In this document: positions 49,895 through 62,210 of the stretch, piece by piece
How positions within the stretch are numbered: position 1 is the first letter of the stretch
How the letters are laid out: every line of letters starts with the position of its first letter
Assembly (NCBI RefSeq): GCF_036785885.1
Contig: NC_092323.1
Location: 3,388,501-3,452,500, forward strand
Direction: 5' to 3'
Origin: Coffea arabica
Lineage: Eukaryota > Streptophyta > Magnoliopsida > Gentianales > Rubiaceae
Length of the DNA: 64,000 nt
Notes under the pieces: generated by a model
What the model was told of the DNA's origin: nothing
Seen by the model: the letters and a program-made list of their open reading frames with translations, nothing else
The model's database searches: none
Program-made: the position numbers and the translations under genes

Positions 49895-51924
49895 GGGATA
49901 TGTAGATGGTGTACAGAGTAGCAGTTCTACTTCTATATCAGTGTGTTCTCCCAACCAAGTTGAGATTGCATCGCAAGTCCAGCTTCAAGAAGGCGGTACT
50001 TATAACTTGGATCTCTGACTTTTGAATTGATATTCAATTTGTGCTAATTATAGTACAGTGTTAGAGACAAGGTGAAAGTCTTCCAAAAAAAGGTAGTAAA
50101 AAAGTGAGAAAGTACAAAAAAAAGTGGATAAAGAGACACTAGTAAATAATACCTATTAAGAGGTATCTATTTCTATTTTTGGCATGTTCTCCTGTAAAAA
50201 AGTGAGAATAAACTATAGTGACTCGAGCGAGTCCTTCATTCGTCCGTACAAACAAAAATGGTTTAATACTGGTTTAAGGCTCGACACAAAATGCACTGAC
50301 AAAGACAAAAATCACCATAGCAACTAGTATTATGGAGCTTTGTATACTAATCACAATGGTACAAAACGGTTTGGAGGTCTTGACTTTGATACCTGATTTT
50401 CTAATTGACCAAGCAACTAGTATTTAATCTAAACTTGAAGTCTATATTGACTTTAATTTTGGCTGCGGCTACGATCGTGCACGTTACTATCCAACTTTGG
50501 CAAAATTTAAGCCATTCCTACAACTTGCTTCACTAACATGAACCACAAAGTTAATCTCCCAGTTTCATTTTCAAGACAATTTCATCTACCATAATTCATA
50601 TGACGTCTATGACATTATTAGATGGTGATAATTCAAGAAATTCGAGGAAGAGACGGCACCCAGTACTTCATCAACGGCCGCATGGGAAGTCGGCGCACCT
50701 CATATAATTCCGCATAAAGTAATGCTAAACTTTAAATAATCCTTTCCTTATGGATGTCCTGCATACAATAATTTGGTTTGATCTAAAAAAATATATATAA
50801 AACAATCAAATAAATTAGTGAATCACACATTGATTGCCAGAAGAGCGACGAGAAATTTCAATTGCTGAACATAATGTGAACGGTCCCACACATATTGTAG
50901 ATCTTTGTCCAACAGAAAAAAAAAAAAAAGGTAGAAAACAGCTTTATCACGACATTTTGTTGGAAATTTTGTATACTCTGGTTCAATGGTTAGGGAGAGT
51001 CTCTTAGAACTTTCTCATGCATTAGGTCGATGAGGTTGAAGTATAAACCTGTCGACCTAATGTATTACGAGAAATCGTTATGCTTCATTTCTTAAAAAAA
51101 TCAGAAGTAGGGCATTTGTTTGATCTGGAGATTCATACCCCAACCTCCTTATAAGTCGTCATGCTTCCTTTTCTTTAAAATATTCAGAAGTAGGGCACTT
51201 GTTTGATTTGGAGGTTTATACCTCAACCCAACAAGTCTGATCGGGCTCCTTCTCCTCCGCATTGTAGGAGTAGGAGTAGGGTAGATTGTTGCAGTTAGAT
51301 CAAAAAAGAAGATTGCAATAATCCTTGTAATGAAAAGATTGCCACCAATGTTCGGAGCCCAGGCCTGAAGATGTGTCAATGACTTTTGCAGGAACCCACT
51401 TCACAGCCCCTGGTCCCCAAGCCCATCGTTGAATTGGGATTTGTTTATTCGTTTTTTCTCCTCTGGCGTGAGGAAGGTTCTTGTGAGAGTAGTTGGCCAC
51501 CCTCCAGAAATCTTTCTTTAGTTGAAGAGAACTCAATGTTGGGGTTTCCTCAGTCCTGGGTAACAAAAGCTATGCCCCAGGTTGGTGGCTCCTTTTTCTT
51601 ACTCTGGCTTTGGGAAACTTTAGCATTATTAAACAAGAGCTGTGTAAATTTCAATTTCTTGAAGGGGGTAGGCCATATTTTTAATTGTCACTGGGTCATC
51701 ATAAAAAATGTTCATGGATTCAATTTCAGAGGCCAAGTGTCTTAATTACATGGTCTTTTTTGCCTTTTTTTTTTCTTTTCCTTTTGACATCTAATGAAAC
51801 ACACAAAGGGGGCCGATCAAGAATCATTATTATAACATCGTGGACCGTGTTTATGGTGAATTTAGCAAATGTAAATAAGTAAAATAATTAGCTACTTGTG
51901 TTTGGCAAAAACTTGATAGATCAG
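49895..51924. other. Divergent intergenic region, upstream of the quinoprotein gene
   Basis: No gene is called. A SINE-like or tandemly duplicated stretch lies at about 50975-51300. Sequences just above 49895 are the quinoprotein 5' leader and promoter. Confidence 0.4.
50975..51300 (+). repeat. SINE-like stretch with an imperfect ~75-bp tandem duplication
   Basis: CTGGTTCAATGGTTAGGGAG at the left resembles a tRNA-derived head. The block TCAGAAGTAGGGCATTTG with ATTCATACCCCAACC (51100-51145) recurs as TCAGAAGTAGGGCACTTG with GTTTATACCTCAACC (51185-51232). The right end GTAGGAGTAGGAGTAGGG followed by a mixed sequence is like known plant SINE tails. The borders are approximate. Confidence 0.4.
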
Positions 51925-53035
51925 CTTGTTTGGAAGTGAAGTTTTTGGCCTAGTTTTTTAGCAACTAGTTTTTTAACAACTTTTGCTACAGGAACCCCAA
52001 AAAATGTATCAAAGTTTTTTACCTACACATTTCAAAATAATACACAAAAAACTTTCCCTTCAACTTTTTTTCTTCTTTTTCCTCCCCACCCAACCGGCCA
52101 CCACCTCCACCACCGCTTCCGGAGCCAGTAACTATTCCGGCCAACTTTTGCCAGCCTTCCTCTTTTTTTTTCTCTCTCCCTCCCCTCCCCTTTTGACCGA
52201 TATGTTGGTTTCCAAACCTCTTTCCCTCTGCCTTTCCCTGCCACCTTCCCCCTTTGTCTGCCGCCATCTCCTCCCCTCATCACCAGCGCATGTCGCCACC
52301 TTGCCGCACGTCTCTCTCCTCTCGCGCATTTCTCGATCTCCGTGGCGGGACACCGCTGCCCACGGCCACGCGACTCCAGCGACACCACAACCCTTCTCTC
52401 TCCCTCGCAACGCCGACGAAGCCACCACCACCTCGCGCGACTCCAGCCCAACCGCTGCCTCTCGCTCGCGCCACGCCCCCTGGCTCCACCGTGCGCCGCC
52501 GTTCCTCCTTGGCCGCAATCCAAAGCCCTCACGCGTTCTCTCTCCTCTTCGCAACTCCCACCTCGCCGCCGTTCCTCTTAGCTCCCTCCACCACAGCGCA
52601 AGGGTGGGGGAGGGGGGTTGCGGGCAGAGGGGTGGCGGGCAAAGGGAGAGGGAGGGGGAGCTTTTGCAGGGGTGAGGGGGCTGAGGGAGAAGGCGGGGGG
52701 AGGGGGGTGGCAGGGCATAGGGGAAAGGTAGGGCAGAGGGGGAAGGGGGAAAGAGGAAGGGGGTGGCAGGGCAGAGGAGGAGAAGGGGAAAGGGAGGAGA
52801 GGGGTGGCGGAGGTAACGGGGAAGGGGAAGGGGAAGGGGGAAGGAAGAAGAAGAAGAAAGAAAAGAAAAAGGAAAGAAAGAAAAGAAAAAGAAAGAGAAA
52901 GAGAAAAGGAAAGAAAAAAAGAAATGGAAAAAAAATTTCACCTTACAAAAACTTCTACAAAATTTTTTCAAAAACTTTTACAGTGCACTACAGTAAAGTT
53001 TTAGACAAACTCCCAAAAAACTCAGGTTCCAAACA
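51925..53035. mobile_element. Inverted-end repeat element with a pyrimidine-to-purine strand switch
   Basis: Short inverted ends TTGTTTGGAAG at ~51930 and TTCCAAACAGG at ~53025 enclose about 1.1 kb whose composition is unlike anything else in the window. Positions ~52060-52250 are C/T-rich, 52250-52600 are GC-rich, and 52600-52925 are almost purely G and A on the plus strand. Near the ends there are AAAACTT/AAGTTTT blocks. It looks like a transposon-type insertion; no reliable target duplication was found. Long reading frames here are by-products of low complexity. Confidence 0.5.
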
Positions 53036-53299
53036 GGCCCCTAATCTCGTAGATCATCATACGGTCCAAACTTTGCCATATCTTTAATTTTTAGATTGAT
53101 GAGATAGGTGTGACAAAATTTGAAATTCGTGATCTGTATAGATCGAATCTAGTCTAAGTGTTTGCCCTTGTGTTTAACTTGGCAGAGGATATATAAATAA
53201 TTGATACCGATGTCGGTAAAATTGGTCTATACTTACTAACTTGACTACCGTCCGAACTCAAAAGATTCCCAATTCATTTTCCTCAAAGCACTCCTCTTA

Positions 53300-53302
<3 letters not shown>

Positions 53303-53355
<53 letters not shown>
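53303..53355. repeat. (AT)n microsatellite
   Basis: About 26 AT units run in succession, some 270 bases upstream of the aldose 1-epimerase start codon. Confidence 0.9.
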
Positions 53356-53362
<7 letters not shown>

Positions 53363-53625
53363 ACCCTTATTCTCTCAGAAGCCGACAATTCTACCATTTT
53401 ATGCCAAAACAAAAAACATACACATCATTTAAATAATAAAAGAAAAGAAAACCCATAATGTTCCTTCTTATTTACACACCTTAATTCACGTGCTGGTTCC
53501 AGCTAAGGTTTACTTGATGCAGACACCACTTTATTGAACTCCTATAAAAAAACTGAACCATCAAACCTCAGCCTCTCCGACCCCTCCCTCTTCAAGCCAT
53601 TCCTCAATCTCCCAGATAGAAATTA

Positions 53626-56033
53626 ATGTCAAGACTTTCATTCTTGTTAGGTCTCATTATCGCAACAACTTTTAGGGTTGTTGTGAATGGCTCTGAAGGT
53701 GGACTTGAGATCTACGAGCTCAAGAAAGGAGATTTTTCTTTGAAGGTGACGAACTTCGGTGCGAGGATCATATCCGTCGTTCTTCCTGACAAGAATGGTA
53801 CTTGTCGTTTGCCCCTTCAAAACTATACAATGCTTTTATGGAAAATCCCAGCTCATTTTTCATGTTTATTAATCATTTATTCCCCAACTTGTTCAGGAAA
53901 GCCGGCAGATATTGTTCTTGGTTACGACTCCGTTAAAGATTATCTGGTGAGTGAGTTTTTGTACCTTGTGAATTGGTTTTTTTCATGTTTGCTAGCAAAC
54001 TTTTATGGAACTTTGGTCTTCTGAAATGAAAGCTGAGTGGCTTTGAGGATGGTGCGGGGTGTGGGGAGGATGCTTCTGCTGCGGATGACTTTTCATCTTA
54101 TCTCTTTATCGTTAATCCCTTCCATTCTGCAGAAAAGTCAAGAAATGAACGTTTATTTTGTTGGGTTGCATAGGCAGGCTACAGGGGTTTAAAGGAACTT
54201 GATCAACGTCGTGGGGGTGGGGGACCCTTCTTTTTCTTTCTTTCTGTCTTTCTTTCTGTCCCCTGGAAAAAATTACAATGTGGTAACTCCCGTAACGCAA
54301 CGGCAACCCAGCCGGCCATTAGGAATTGTAGAACTAGGATTTACACCTACTCCATATTTATTTTGATTAACTTGAGCACTAGCCGGCTTTTGAATCAGTA
54401 CGCTGTTAAATTTGGAAAACTTCATTGCAATTAACTGTTCTACTATTCCTTTTGTTTTGGTTCTGATCAGCAAAGCATATATATATATATATCCTCGTTG
54501 GAATTAGAGCATTTGGGAATTGGGATACCTACCTACTGTTTCACGTTGAATTTTCTCATAGGAAAAAAATTAAGACGAATTGCAAATTGAAGCATAGAGA
54601 TGCTTTTTCTAGTATTTAATAATGATACATTTGTTCGTTTTCTAACATGGCATTTTTCTAATGAATCGACTTAATTGGATGGATGTGCGTTCATTAATTT
54701 ATTATATATTGGAGCTAATTGCGAAAACTTATCCGTTACAGTCATTTTTTCGAACCGTCCTAACTCCATTAATAAGCTAATTAATAACGGGTCTGGTCCA
54801 GGGTTAGTTAGCGTCTGCTTCCACTGCACAGTAAGGTCATGCATGTGAACAGATAACTTTTCGGAAATTTTTTAAGCTGTCAAAACTTCATATTCACCTG
54901 AGCAAATCTGTTCGAGCTTAAAATTATAATGGGAGTGATCGATAGAGTTATTTTTTTTTTTTTAAATATTTATGTATAATGGCCGTCTTCTTGTATGAGA
55001 TCTGCCTTTTTCCAGCATTCATGGACACCATGTTCTAAAACCCATTAATTTTCCTGCAGAATGATACAGCATATTTTGGAGCTGTAGTTGGTCGGGTTGC
55101 TAATCGGATTGGGGGTGCTCAGTTTACTCTAAATGGAGTCCATTATAAGCTTGATGCCAATGAGAAACAAAACATGCTTCACGGTAATTAATTTACTCCT
55201 ACATATCATCCAAAAATAAATTTGATTTATTATCAATATCGATTACTATATCTTAACATCTTAATGCAACATGTCATGTCATCGGGGACACAGGCGGTAA
55301 AAAAGGATTTAGCCAACTTATTTGGAAGGTGGAGGAGTACGTGAAAGATGATGCCAATCCTTTCATTGTATTCGCCTATTACAGCCTTGATGGAGAAGAA
55401 GGATTCCCAGGAAATCTCCTAGTCAGAGTGTCCTATGCTTTGCTTGAACCGTACAAACTCAGGGTGATAATGGAAGCAGAAGCACTAAACAAGGCCACTC
55501 CTGTGAACCTGGCACAACACAGTTATTGGAATCTTGGTGGCCACAACAGCGGTGATGTCCTCTCTGATGAGGTCCAAATATTTGCCTCACACTTCACGCC
55601 TGTGAACAACCAGCTCATCCCAACCGGAAAAATCTCGCCCGTTAAAGGTACCCCGTATGATTTCCTCAAACCCCACACAATTGGAAGCCAGATAAACCAA
55701 CTTCCAAGTGGTTTCGATATCAATTATGCCCTGGATGGTGGTGGGGACGAGGACAACGACATGAAGGTGGCTGTCATAGCACATAGTAAGAAGACTGGAA
55801 TTGGGATGAAGATATCAACGAGTGCTCCAGGCTTGCAGTTTTATACTGCTAATCACTTGAAAGATGTGACGGGAAAGAATGGATACGTCTATCAGGCTCA
55901 TGCAGCCTACTGTTTCGAGACTCAAGGGTTTCCGGATTCAGTGAATCATCCTAATTTTCCCTCGCAGATAGTTAATCCGGGAGATGTTTATACCCACTAC
56001 ATCCTGTATGAATTCAAGACCAAACCCGAATAG
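53626..56033 (+). CDS. Aldose 1-epimerase (galactose mutarotase) family, secreted
   Basis: The enzyme interconverts alpha and beta anomers of glucose, galactose and related sugars. Four exons: 53626-53797, 53897-53946, 55060-55183, 55294-56033, summing to 1086 nt and 361 residues. A signal peptide (SFLLGLIIATTFRVVVNG) precedes the GLEIYELKKGDFSLKVTNFG start of the fold, so an apoplastic or secretory location is likely. Conserved catalytic positions are visible: His115 in NMLHGG, His191 in NLAQHSYWNL, Asp257 in PSGFDINYAL and Glu324 in AYCFETQG. GYDSVKDYL and GRVANRI are typical family signatures. The start is the only ATG that gives the signal peptide. Length and residues suggest an active protein. 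Confidence 0.95.
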
Positions 56034-56763
56034 AAGCCTCCGACTCATGGACCGCCAAGAGCAACTGAAGCCACCTTGATTTGTGTTTGGAATCAGCTGG
56101 AAAGAAATAAGATCTTCATGTTAAACTCACTGTCTGATTCTTCAACCATTTCTGAAGTTGTTCATGCACATTGTCAAACACATAATATTAAGATCTCCGT
56201 AACTACCGAGTACTGCCTTTGAGAGAGAGGAACTGAATCAATCATTATTAGCAATCTGGAACCAATAGCTCTTGAAGAAGCATTAAGACATGGGAAAAAA
56301 AAATCTTGAATTTCGCAACCCTTGAGCGGATTGGAAAGGATTAACAATAACGGTAGTCCTAATACAATTGCGACCCAATAAACTTTCAGATAATGCCAGA
56401 TAGCAACAAATATTCTATTGGCGATCCACTTGTGTTTCAAAGGGAACGAAGGCCGTCAAATGCATCTGAAAAAGATAAGAGGTGCAAGAGCTCAAAGAGT
56501 CACATTGAATCTTTATGTTCTCTGGATATGACATCCAAGCCCCATGCCCTAGGATTGACTCTGCACTATCCAAATCACACGCCTTTCTTTCCCGCCTTTA
56601 AAACCATGCTCTCGATGAGCCTTTCGAATACAGCGCATGTCCCATGAAAGGCGTGATTGTGAACCACGGCTTCTCTGGAACTGACTATATATAAATAACA
56701 GTTACGATTCCACCCCACCTGTAACTGGGAATTGAATGATTTTGAGTCAGCAAATAGCTGCCC
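56034..56763. other. Spacer between the epimerase and DHQS-like genes
   Basis: The two genes are read in the same direction. The first part should be the epimerase 3' UTR. Nothing else recognisable is present; an AATATATA-type TATA candidate (ACTATATATAAATAAC) lies at ~56683, about 80 bases before the DHQS-like start. Confidence 0.4.
56680..56700 (+). promoter_or_regulatory. Candidate TATA box of the DHQS-like gene
   Basis: CTGACTATATATAAATAAC is a canonical TATA-type stretch about 80 bases upstream of the predicted ATG at 56764, so a short 5' leader would be implied. This is position-based inference. Confidence 0.4.
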
Positions 56764-59700
56764 ATGGCTTTTCAGTACCGGTCTTCACCTTCCTACCTGC
56801 AACTTCAAGCTGGCGTTACTGGTTTATTCTCAGTCTTTTAACCCCTCTTCCCCCTGCCCACACATCTCCACTATATTTCAGTTATTACTTTGATATTAGA
56901 GCTTTTAGGGCTTAATTTAAAAAAGGCCTCTGCAAAATTTTCCAACCAATTTTTTGATTACAACACGCAAAATTATCTCTAGGCAAATGGGATTGTTGCA
57001 GATTCGTCAATCGTGGATTAAGGAATGCTGCTAGTTCCAGCACTACTGCTTCTAAGAAGAAAAGGGCAGGACTTTTTTTCAGGAATCGTTGCTCTGCGAC
57101 TGCAATGTCTGCTAGTGTACGTAGCAATAGTAGCAGATCAGCTGATCTTTCTTCAACCTGGGGCAAGAAATTGGTTTGGATCTGGACAGAGAATAAACAA
57201 GTCATGACCACAGCCGTGGAGAGAGGCTGGAACACTTTCATTTTCCCCTCAACTTGTCGCGACTTAGCCACTGAATGGTCATGTAAACCACACATTCTCT
57301 ATCTTGCAATGTTTGATTTTTTTAAATTTTCCTTATATTCACTTTTGTCTATGTTTGTTAAATCCTGATTCTTCTTACAAAAGATTTGATTGATTTAATC
57401 TTCGAATTTCATGTTCGGCCAATGCGGTTCTGCTGTTTTCATTATTGGGTTAGGAATGTTGTTGGCACGTGTTGTATTTACTTCTTTTGTGAACAGTTTT
57501 TTTTTTTTTTTTGCTGATTTGAAATGTGCAGCAATTGCATTCATATGCCCTCTCTTCATTGAAGGGGAAGAGGTTTTGGACAGTGAGAGCAAAAGAATTG
57601 CGGCATTCTCTGATATTACCTCTCCGCAGCAATTAGAGAAGCTCCAATCATGGGATGACCTAGCACAGATTGTTGTTGTTAATCTCCTGGATTGGCAGGT
57701 CAACTAGTCAGTTTCTCTTCTCAGGAGTGGAGTCTTCTTTTCTGTTCGGCGTGCTCTTATTAGTCAATTGTTTGGTTTTTAGCAAAAGTAACTTAAAAAA
57801 TTAAATTCTATTTTCAAAACAAAGTAACCGATTCTTGTTTGCAATGCTCTTTTCTCATTCGTGTTTTAGGTGATACCTGCAGAGAATATTGTTGCAGCTT
57901 TTCAAGGATCTCAGAGAACGGTGTTGGCTATCTCGAAAACACCATCTGAAGCTCAGGTTTTTCTTGAGGTAGTGCCTTACTGCCTTAAATTTGTTGACCT
58001 TTTTGGTTTTCATGCAATTTCTTTTTTCTTCAATGGATACAGCATATTTTCATGTAAGATTTTACTTAGTAGGCCTTGGAGCATGGTCTGGATGGTGTAG
58101 TCCTAAAAGTTGACGATGCAAAAGCCATACTGGAGTTGAAGGTAATAGCTAATATTAGTGTTTTTCTTAATGTGGCCCTGATCCTTATAGTGGCATACAT
58201 TATCAGGACTACTTTAACAGAAGAAATGAAGCTGATACTCGCTTGAACTTGACCAAGGGCACTGTCATGAATGTTCAAATGGTTGGAATGGGTGACCGTG
58301 TTTGTGTGGATCTGTGTAGCCTCATGAGACCTGGTGAAGGTCTTCTGGTTTGATCTCGGTCTTGTGTCTCAAATATAACTGCCGTCTGATAGTACTGTTG
58401 ACAATTTTCTTTCCTATATTAGAATGTTGTTCTTACTGCAGAATATTCTTAACTAAGGTTGGCTCATTTGCGAGAGGGCTCTTCCTTGTCCACTCAGAAT
58501 GCTTAGAGTCAAATTACATTTCTAGCAGGCCATTCCGGGTTAATGCAGTAAGTTCTGGCTTGAATTGTTCAGATTTTTGGAGAGAGAGCAAGGCGAAAGC
58601 AGATTTACCATTCAACCTTTTCTTTACTCAGTTGTCGTTGTAAAATTTTGGTGAAGTAAGAACATCAAATTCAGCTTTTGATTTCCGGTTTCAATTGTAA
58701 ATGCATTTTCTCAAGAAAGCAACTTTTTGAAGCTTAATTATATTAGTTAGAGGACTAAGGTTGAACTTCATCCCTATCCTTGATTCCAGCTGTGCTTGCT
58801 CTTTCTTTTATCTAAATACAGAACTGAGTAGGTAAGTTCACCCAATGTCAATGCTAATAGTGTGATTGGATACTATTAGGGTCCAGTGCATGCATATGTT
58901 GCCATTCCTGGAAGCAAGACTAGCTACCTCTCAGAATTAAAAACAGGAAAAGAGGTCATTGTGGTCGATCAATCGGGAGTGCAACGAACTGCTATTGTTG
59001 GTCGTGTAAAGATAGAGAGTAGGCCATTAGTTCTTGTGGAGGCAAAGGTTTGTATCCATATCTTATCATAACAAGGCTTTCATTCAACTTTTAGTGAGGC
59101 CACGGAATAATAGTTTAATATCATTCCACATTTTGTCCAAATAATTCTCTGCAAGCTAGTTCATACATTACCATCCGGTCGCAGCTGCTAAGCAGAGGCT
59201 TTCATCCATGAGTTGCATTCACGTTTAGACAACAAAAAATCAACCCTTTAGATCAAATTACTCGACGCATAGGTATAAATAGTTGATCTAGTTAGCTAGA
59301 CTTGCTTGAACATGAATAAAGGAGAAATTTTCAATTATAGTGCAGTACTGTGGTTGACTCTTATTTAGAGAATAGATGTCCTGAGGCTCCTGAATACCCG
59401 TATACTTGAGACTTTAACAATAATCTGACAAATCCGATCAAGAAGGGTCTTTTAAAGAGTTAATAGTAAGCTGCACAGAATGGAAATATCATGTTTTTCT
59501 TTGGTTCTTGTAAAGATTCAACAAGGAAGAATGAATATATCATGATTTAAACTTAACCTCCAGTTTACTAATTGATGGAAAAGAATAAGAAAATAAAAAA
59601 GTTACAGTTTTCTTATAACAGTATACCATAAGAAAGATCACCAATCAGCTTACCTGCATTGTTAACATTGTTTAATAGATTTTGACTATTGGATAATGTC

Positions 59701-60002
59701 CTGCCGCAGGGAGATTCAGAGAATAAAACTTGCAGCATTCTTTTACAGAATGCTGAAACAGTTGCATTAGTCTCCCCGGTTGGAGGTGAATCTTCATTTT
59801 TTTCCCCCAATGTGTTGGATCTTCTGTTTGCCCTCTATTTTTGAAACTTATTATCTGTGCAATCCATATAACAGGAGAAGGATGTGGAGAAACAGCAATT
59901 CCTGTGACCTCATTAAAAGTTGGAGATGAAATTTTGCTGAGCGTGCAGGGAGATGCTCGGCATACTGGAATAGAAATAGAAGAATTCGTTGTGGAAAAAT
60001 AA
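56764..60002 (+). CDS. 3-dehydroquinate synthase II-like protein (archaeal-type AroB' homologue)
   Basis: The family is the archaeal 3-dehydroquinate synthase II that leads to the shikimate pathway; plant homologues exist, usually with an organelle-type N-terminus, and their role is not firmly established. Best model, ten exons: 56764-56780, 57002-57282, 57532-57698, 57870-57968, 58073-58141, 58207-58347, 58458-58547, 58880-59047, 59710-59785, 59875-60002, together 1236 nt and 411 residues. The N-terminal ~50 residues are Ser/Lys/Arg-rich, as in transit peptides. The body contains [54 protein letters not shown] and PFRVNAGPVHAYV, all family hallmarks. The 17-nt first exon joins in phase only through its donor at 56781; if it is wrong, translation could begin at the ATG of MSASVRS (57105). 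Confidence 0.85.
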
Positions 60003-60322
60003 ATATCTTGATGAATATTGAATTTATCGAAAAGTTGGGTAGATGCTTGAACTTTGTTTTTTGGATCAGAATTGTACTATAATCCATCCGCATCTAATGG
60101 CTCATCGATGTTCTTTCCTTCTCCGGCCAAAAGAAGATAAATCCAACATTCCGTGTGAAATCAATAAACAAGCTATATGGAACAAAAAAGGTTTCCCGAT
60201 CTTCATGTAGGAAAAGATAGAAATGTTGGAGGGACATTTCTCAGTGTTCTCTAGATTCTGCAGCAAGTGAAGAAAGTCCAGGCAGAAAAGCTGCCCTAGT
60301 GATACAAGTGTGGTGGAATAAC
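60003..60322. other. DHQS-like gene 3' flank
   Basis: Probable 3' UTR and spacer between the stop codon and a hAT insertion. No frame of interest. Confidence 0.4.
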
Positions 60323-61324
60323 CAGGCACGGATTTAAGGGGGGGCTGGTGGGGGCTTAAGCCCCCCCCCCCAAGCCGCCGGAAAACCCCCTATTTATAGG
60401 GGATTCCGGCGGCCAGCCCAGCCCAGCCCTTGTTTTATTTGTTTATCGCTGAGGCCTGCATAGACTTCCCCTTGTTATGCCAATTGACACATTTCTATGG
60501 ATTCAAGGGTGGATGTGGTTTCTCAACGACTGAAAATCAGTTTGTTCTTTGTTTTTAGTACTTGTTGCTTTTAGAACTAAACTACCTACGTCTTCTTCAT
60601 TCAGGGATGCAAAGAAAAGCCAAAAAGGAAAACTAAAAGTCTCCTCTTAAAGGGGGAGAAGTTTCCAGTTATGTCCAATTATGCAATGCCAAGATCTCCG
60701 ATCTCCATTTATTTGTGTGGAAGCGAATTTGTGTAGTAGAGACTAGAGACAATGCGGATCAAAGTTATGCACGGAAACTGAAACAAGTACCTTAGATGTC
60801 AGTATAGAACTATTATATGTCAGCTCAGTTCATAAACCTGATACAATCAGATTTTACCAAACCAAATAACCAATAATGTTGGACAAAGATACTCCAGGAC
60901 AAACCACCAAATCTGATGTTAAAAATACTACTGATTTCACAAAATGTAATTAAATTAGATCTTCCACTCAGATAAGAAATCAACGAGATGGTACACTAAA
61001 TTTATCTCCATATTTCCCCCTGAACATAGATAATGTATACTCTATTTATATAATTCTAGGAGCATATATAGCGATATTTGTTTCCTACGTGTGCCACTGG
61101 TGTTAAGTGTCTTGTTGTATTCAGCAGCAACAATTAACAAGCCGTTTGATCACAATTAACAAGTTGCTAAAAAATTTAGCAGTGATTCAATCATAGATGA
61201 ATTTAGTTCTATGAAAGAGCGTAGAACTCAATTTACTTCTAAGAAAAGATGTTGAAATTTCAAAGTATGTTAACATAACTTTTATCTTTTTTCAATTGAA
61301 AATAGTTACATTTAAATTACATGG

Positions 61325-61406
<82 letters not shown>

Positions 61407-61686
61407 CATAGATGACATATTGGAGAGCATCTTCTCATAATGTGCAAATTGGATGGTTTGTGATGTTATAAGATATTTAATCAAAGGTTATCCTTTTTGT
61501 TAATTTTGTTATGACTGTACCGCATATTTATGAATAGACATACCTTTATAATTAAATTTAATATTTGATTTTTTTAGATGTCATATATTTCAATAGAAGA
61601 AAATTATTTTGAACATAATATATTAAGATAATTTTATTAGAAAAAATTTTGGCCCCCCCAAAAAAAAAATCCTGGCTCCGTCACTG
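60323..61686. mobile_element. Non-autonomous hAT element with 8-bp target duplication
   Basis: The ends CAGGCACGGATTT and TGGCTCCGTCACTG are inverted (CAG-N-N-ACGGA). The perfect 8-bp direct repeat GGAATAAC flanks the element at 60315-60322 and 61687-61694. The left part contains a C run and a strong hairpin, GCCGCCGGAA mirrored by TTCCGGCGGC (~60374-60414). A long (AT)n tract lies inside. There is no transposase. Length 1364 bp. Confidence 0.85.
61326..61404. repeat. (AT)n microsatellite within the hAT element
   Basis: About 39 AT units without interruption. Length is likely to be polymorphic. Confidence 0.9.
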
Positions 61687-61694
61687 GGAATAAC

Positions 61695-62198
61695 TGCCCT
61701 GTGAGTTGGTAGACTTATAGGGACAACAGTCAATGTTTATCTGTCTCTGTAGCGTATTTCTTGGTATAGCCATGTATCGATACAGAATAGGGGCATGGAC
61801 AACTCGTCCATGGCCGTTCACGGTTGTAATTCACCTTCTTTGCAGTTTAATTTTTCGGAGTTAACGACGGCTGTTAGTAAGGGGATGACTTGCAGCATTG
61901 GAATCTCTGGTTAGAGAACTTGGAAGTGCAGTCTTTCAAAGAATATGTGCGTGCGATATCCCTTCGGCTGTGCCGGGAGGTTGCATGAATAAAGGCCTTG
62001 TGCGCAATTGAAGTCGTGACTTTTTACGTCTTCCTGCCTTTGGTTGGATATTAGTGAAATCGTGTTCTTTGTTGTAGCCGCTTCAAAGTAGATTACCGCA
62101 TTAAAAAAGGAATAACACGAAATAGCCATCATTTCAGACATTTAGTTTGAAAAAACCAAGATCATCAAGTCAATTTCTCATTGCGGTTATGTGATCCT
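61695..62198. other. Intergenic region with no recognisable gene
   Basis: Between the hAT element and the SINE there is mixed sequence with short frames only. Confidence 0.4.
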
Positions 62199-62210
62199 GA
62201 TGGATTGGCT

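Noticed and set aside
49895-49954. Twenty-residue extension of the quinoprotein upstream of MAPAARH
   Set aside because: It opens only from TTG, and the signal peptide fits directly after the ATG at 49894.
51917-53056. TAGATCA at 51917-51923 and 53050-53056 as the target duplication of the GC-rich element
   Set aside because: The distance from each repeat to the inverted ends differs (about 4 versus 14 bases), so the match is probably chance.
52032-53087. Several long reading frames on both strands (up to 279 codons)
   Set aside because: They overlap in many frames at once, have Pro/Arg/Gly/Lys-only composition and follow the purine/pyrimidine bias. They are by-products of low complexity and a lack of stop codons.
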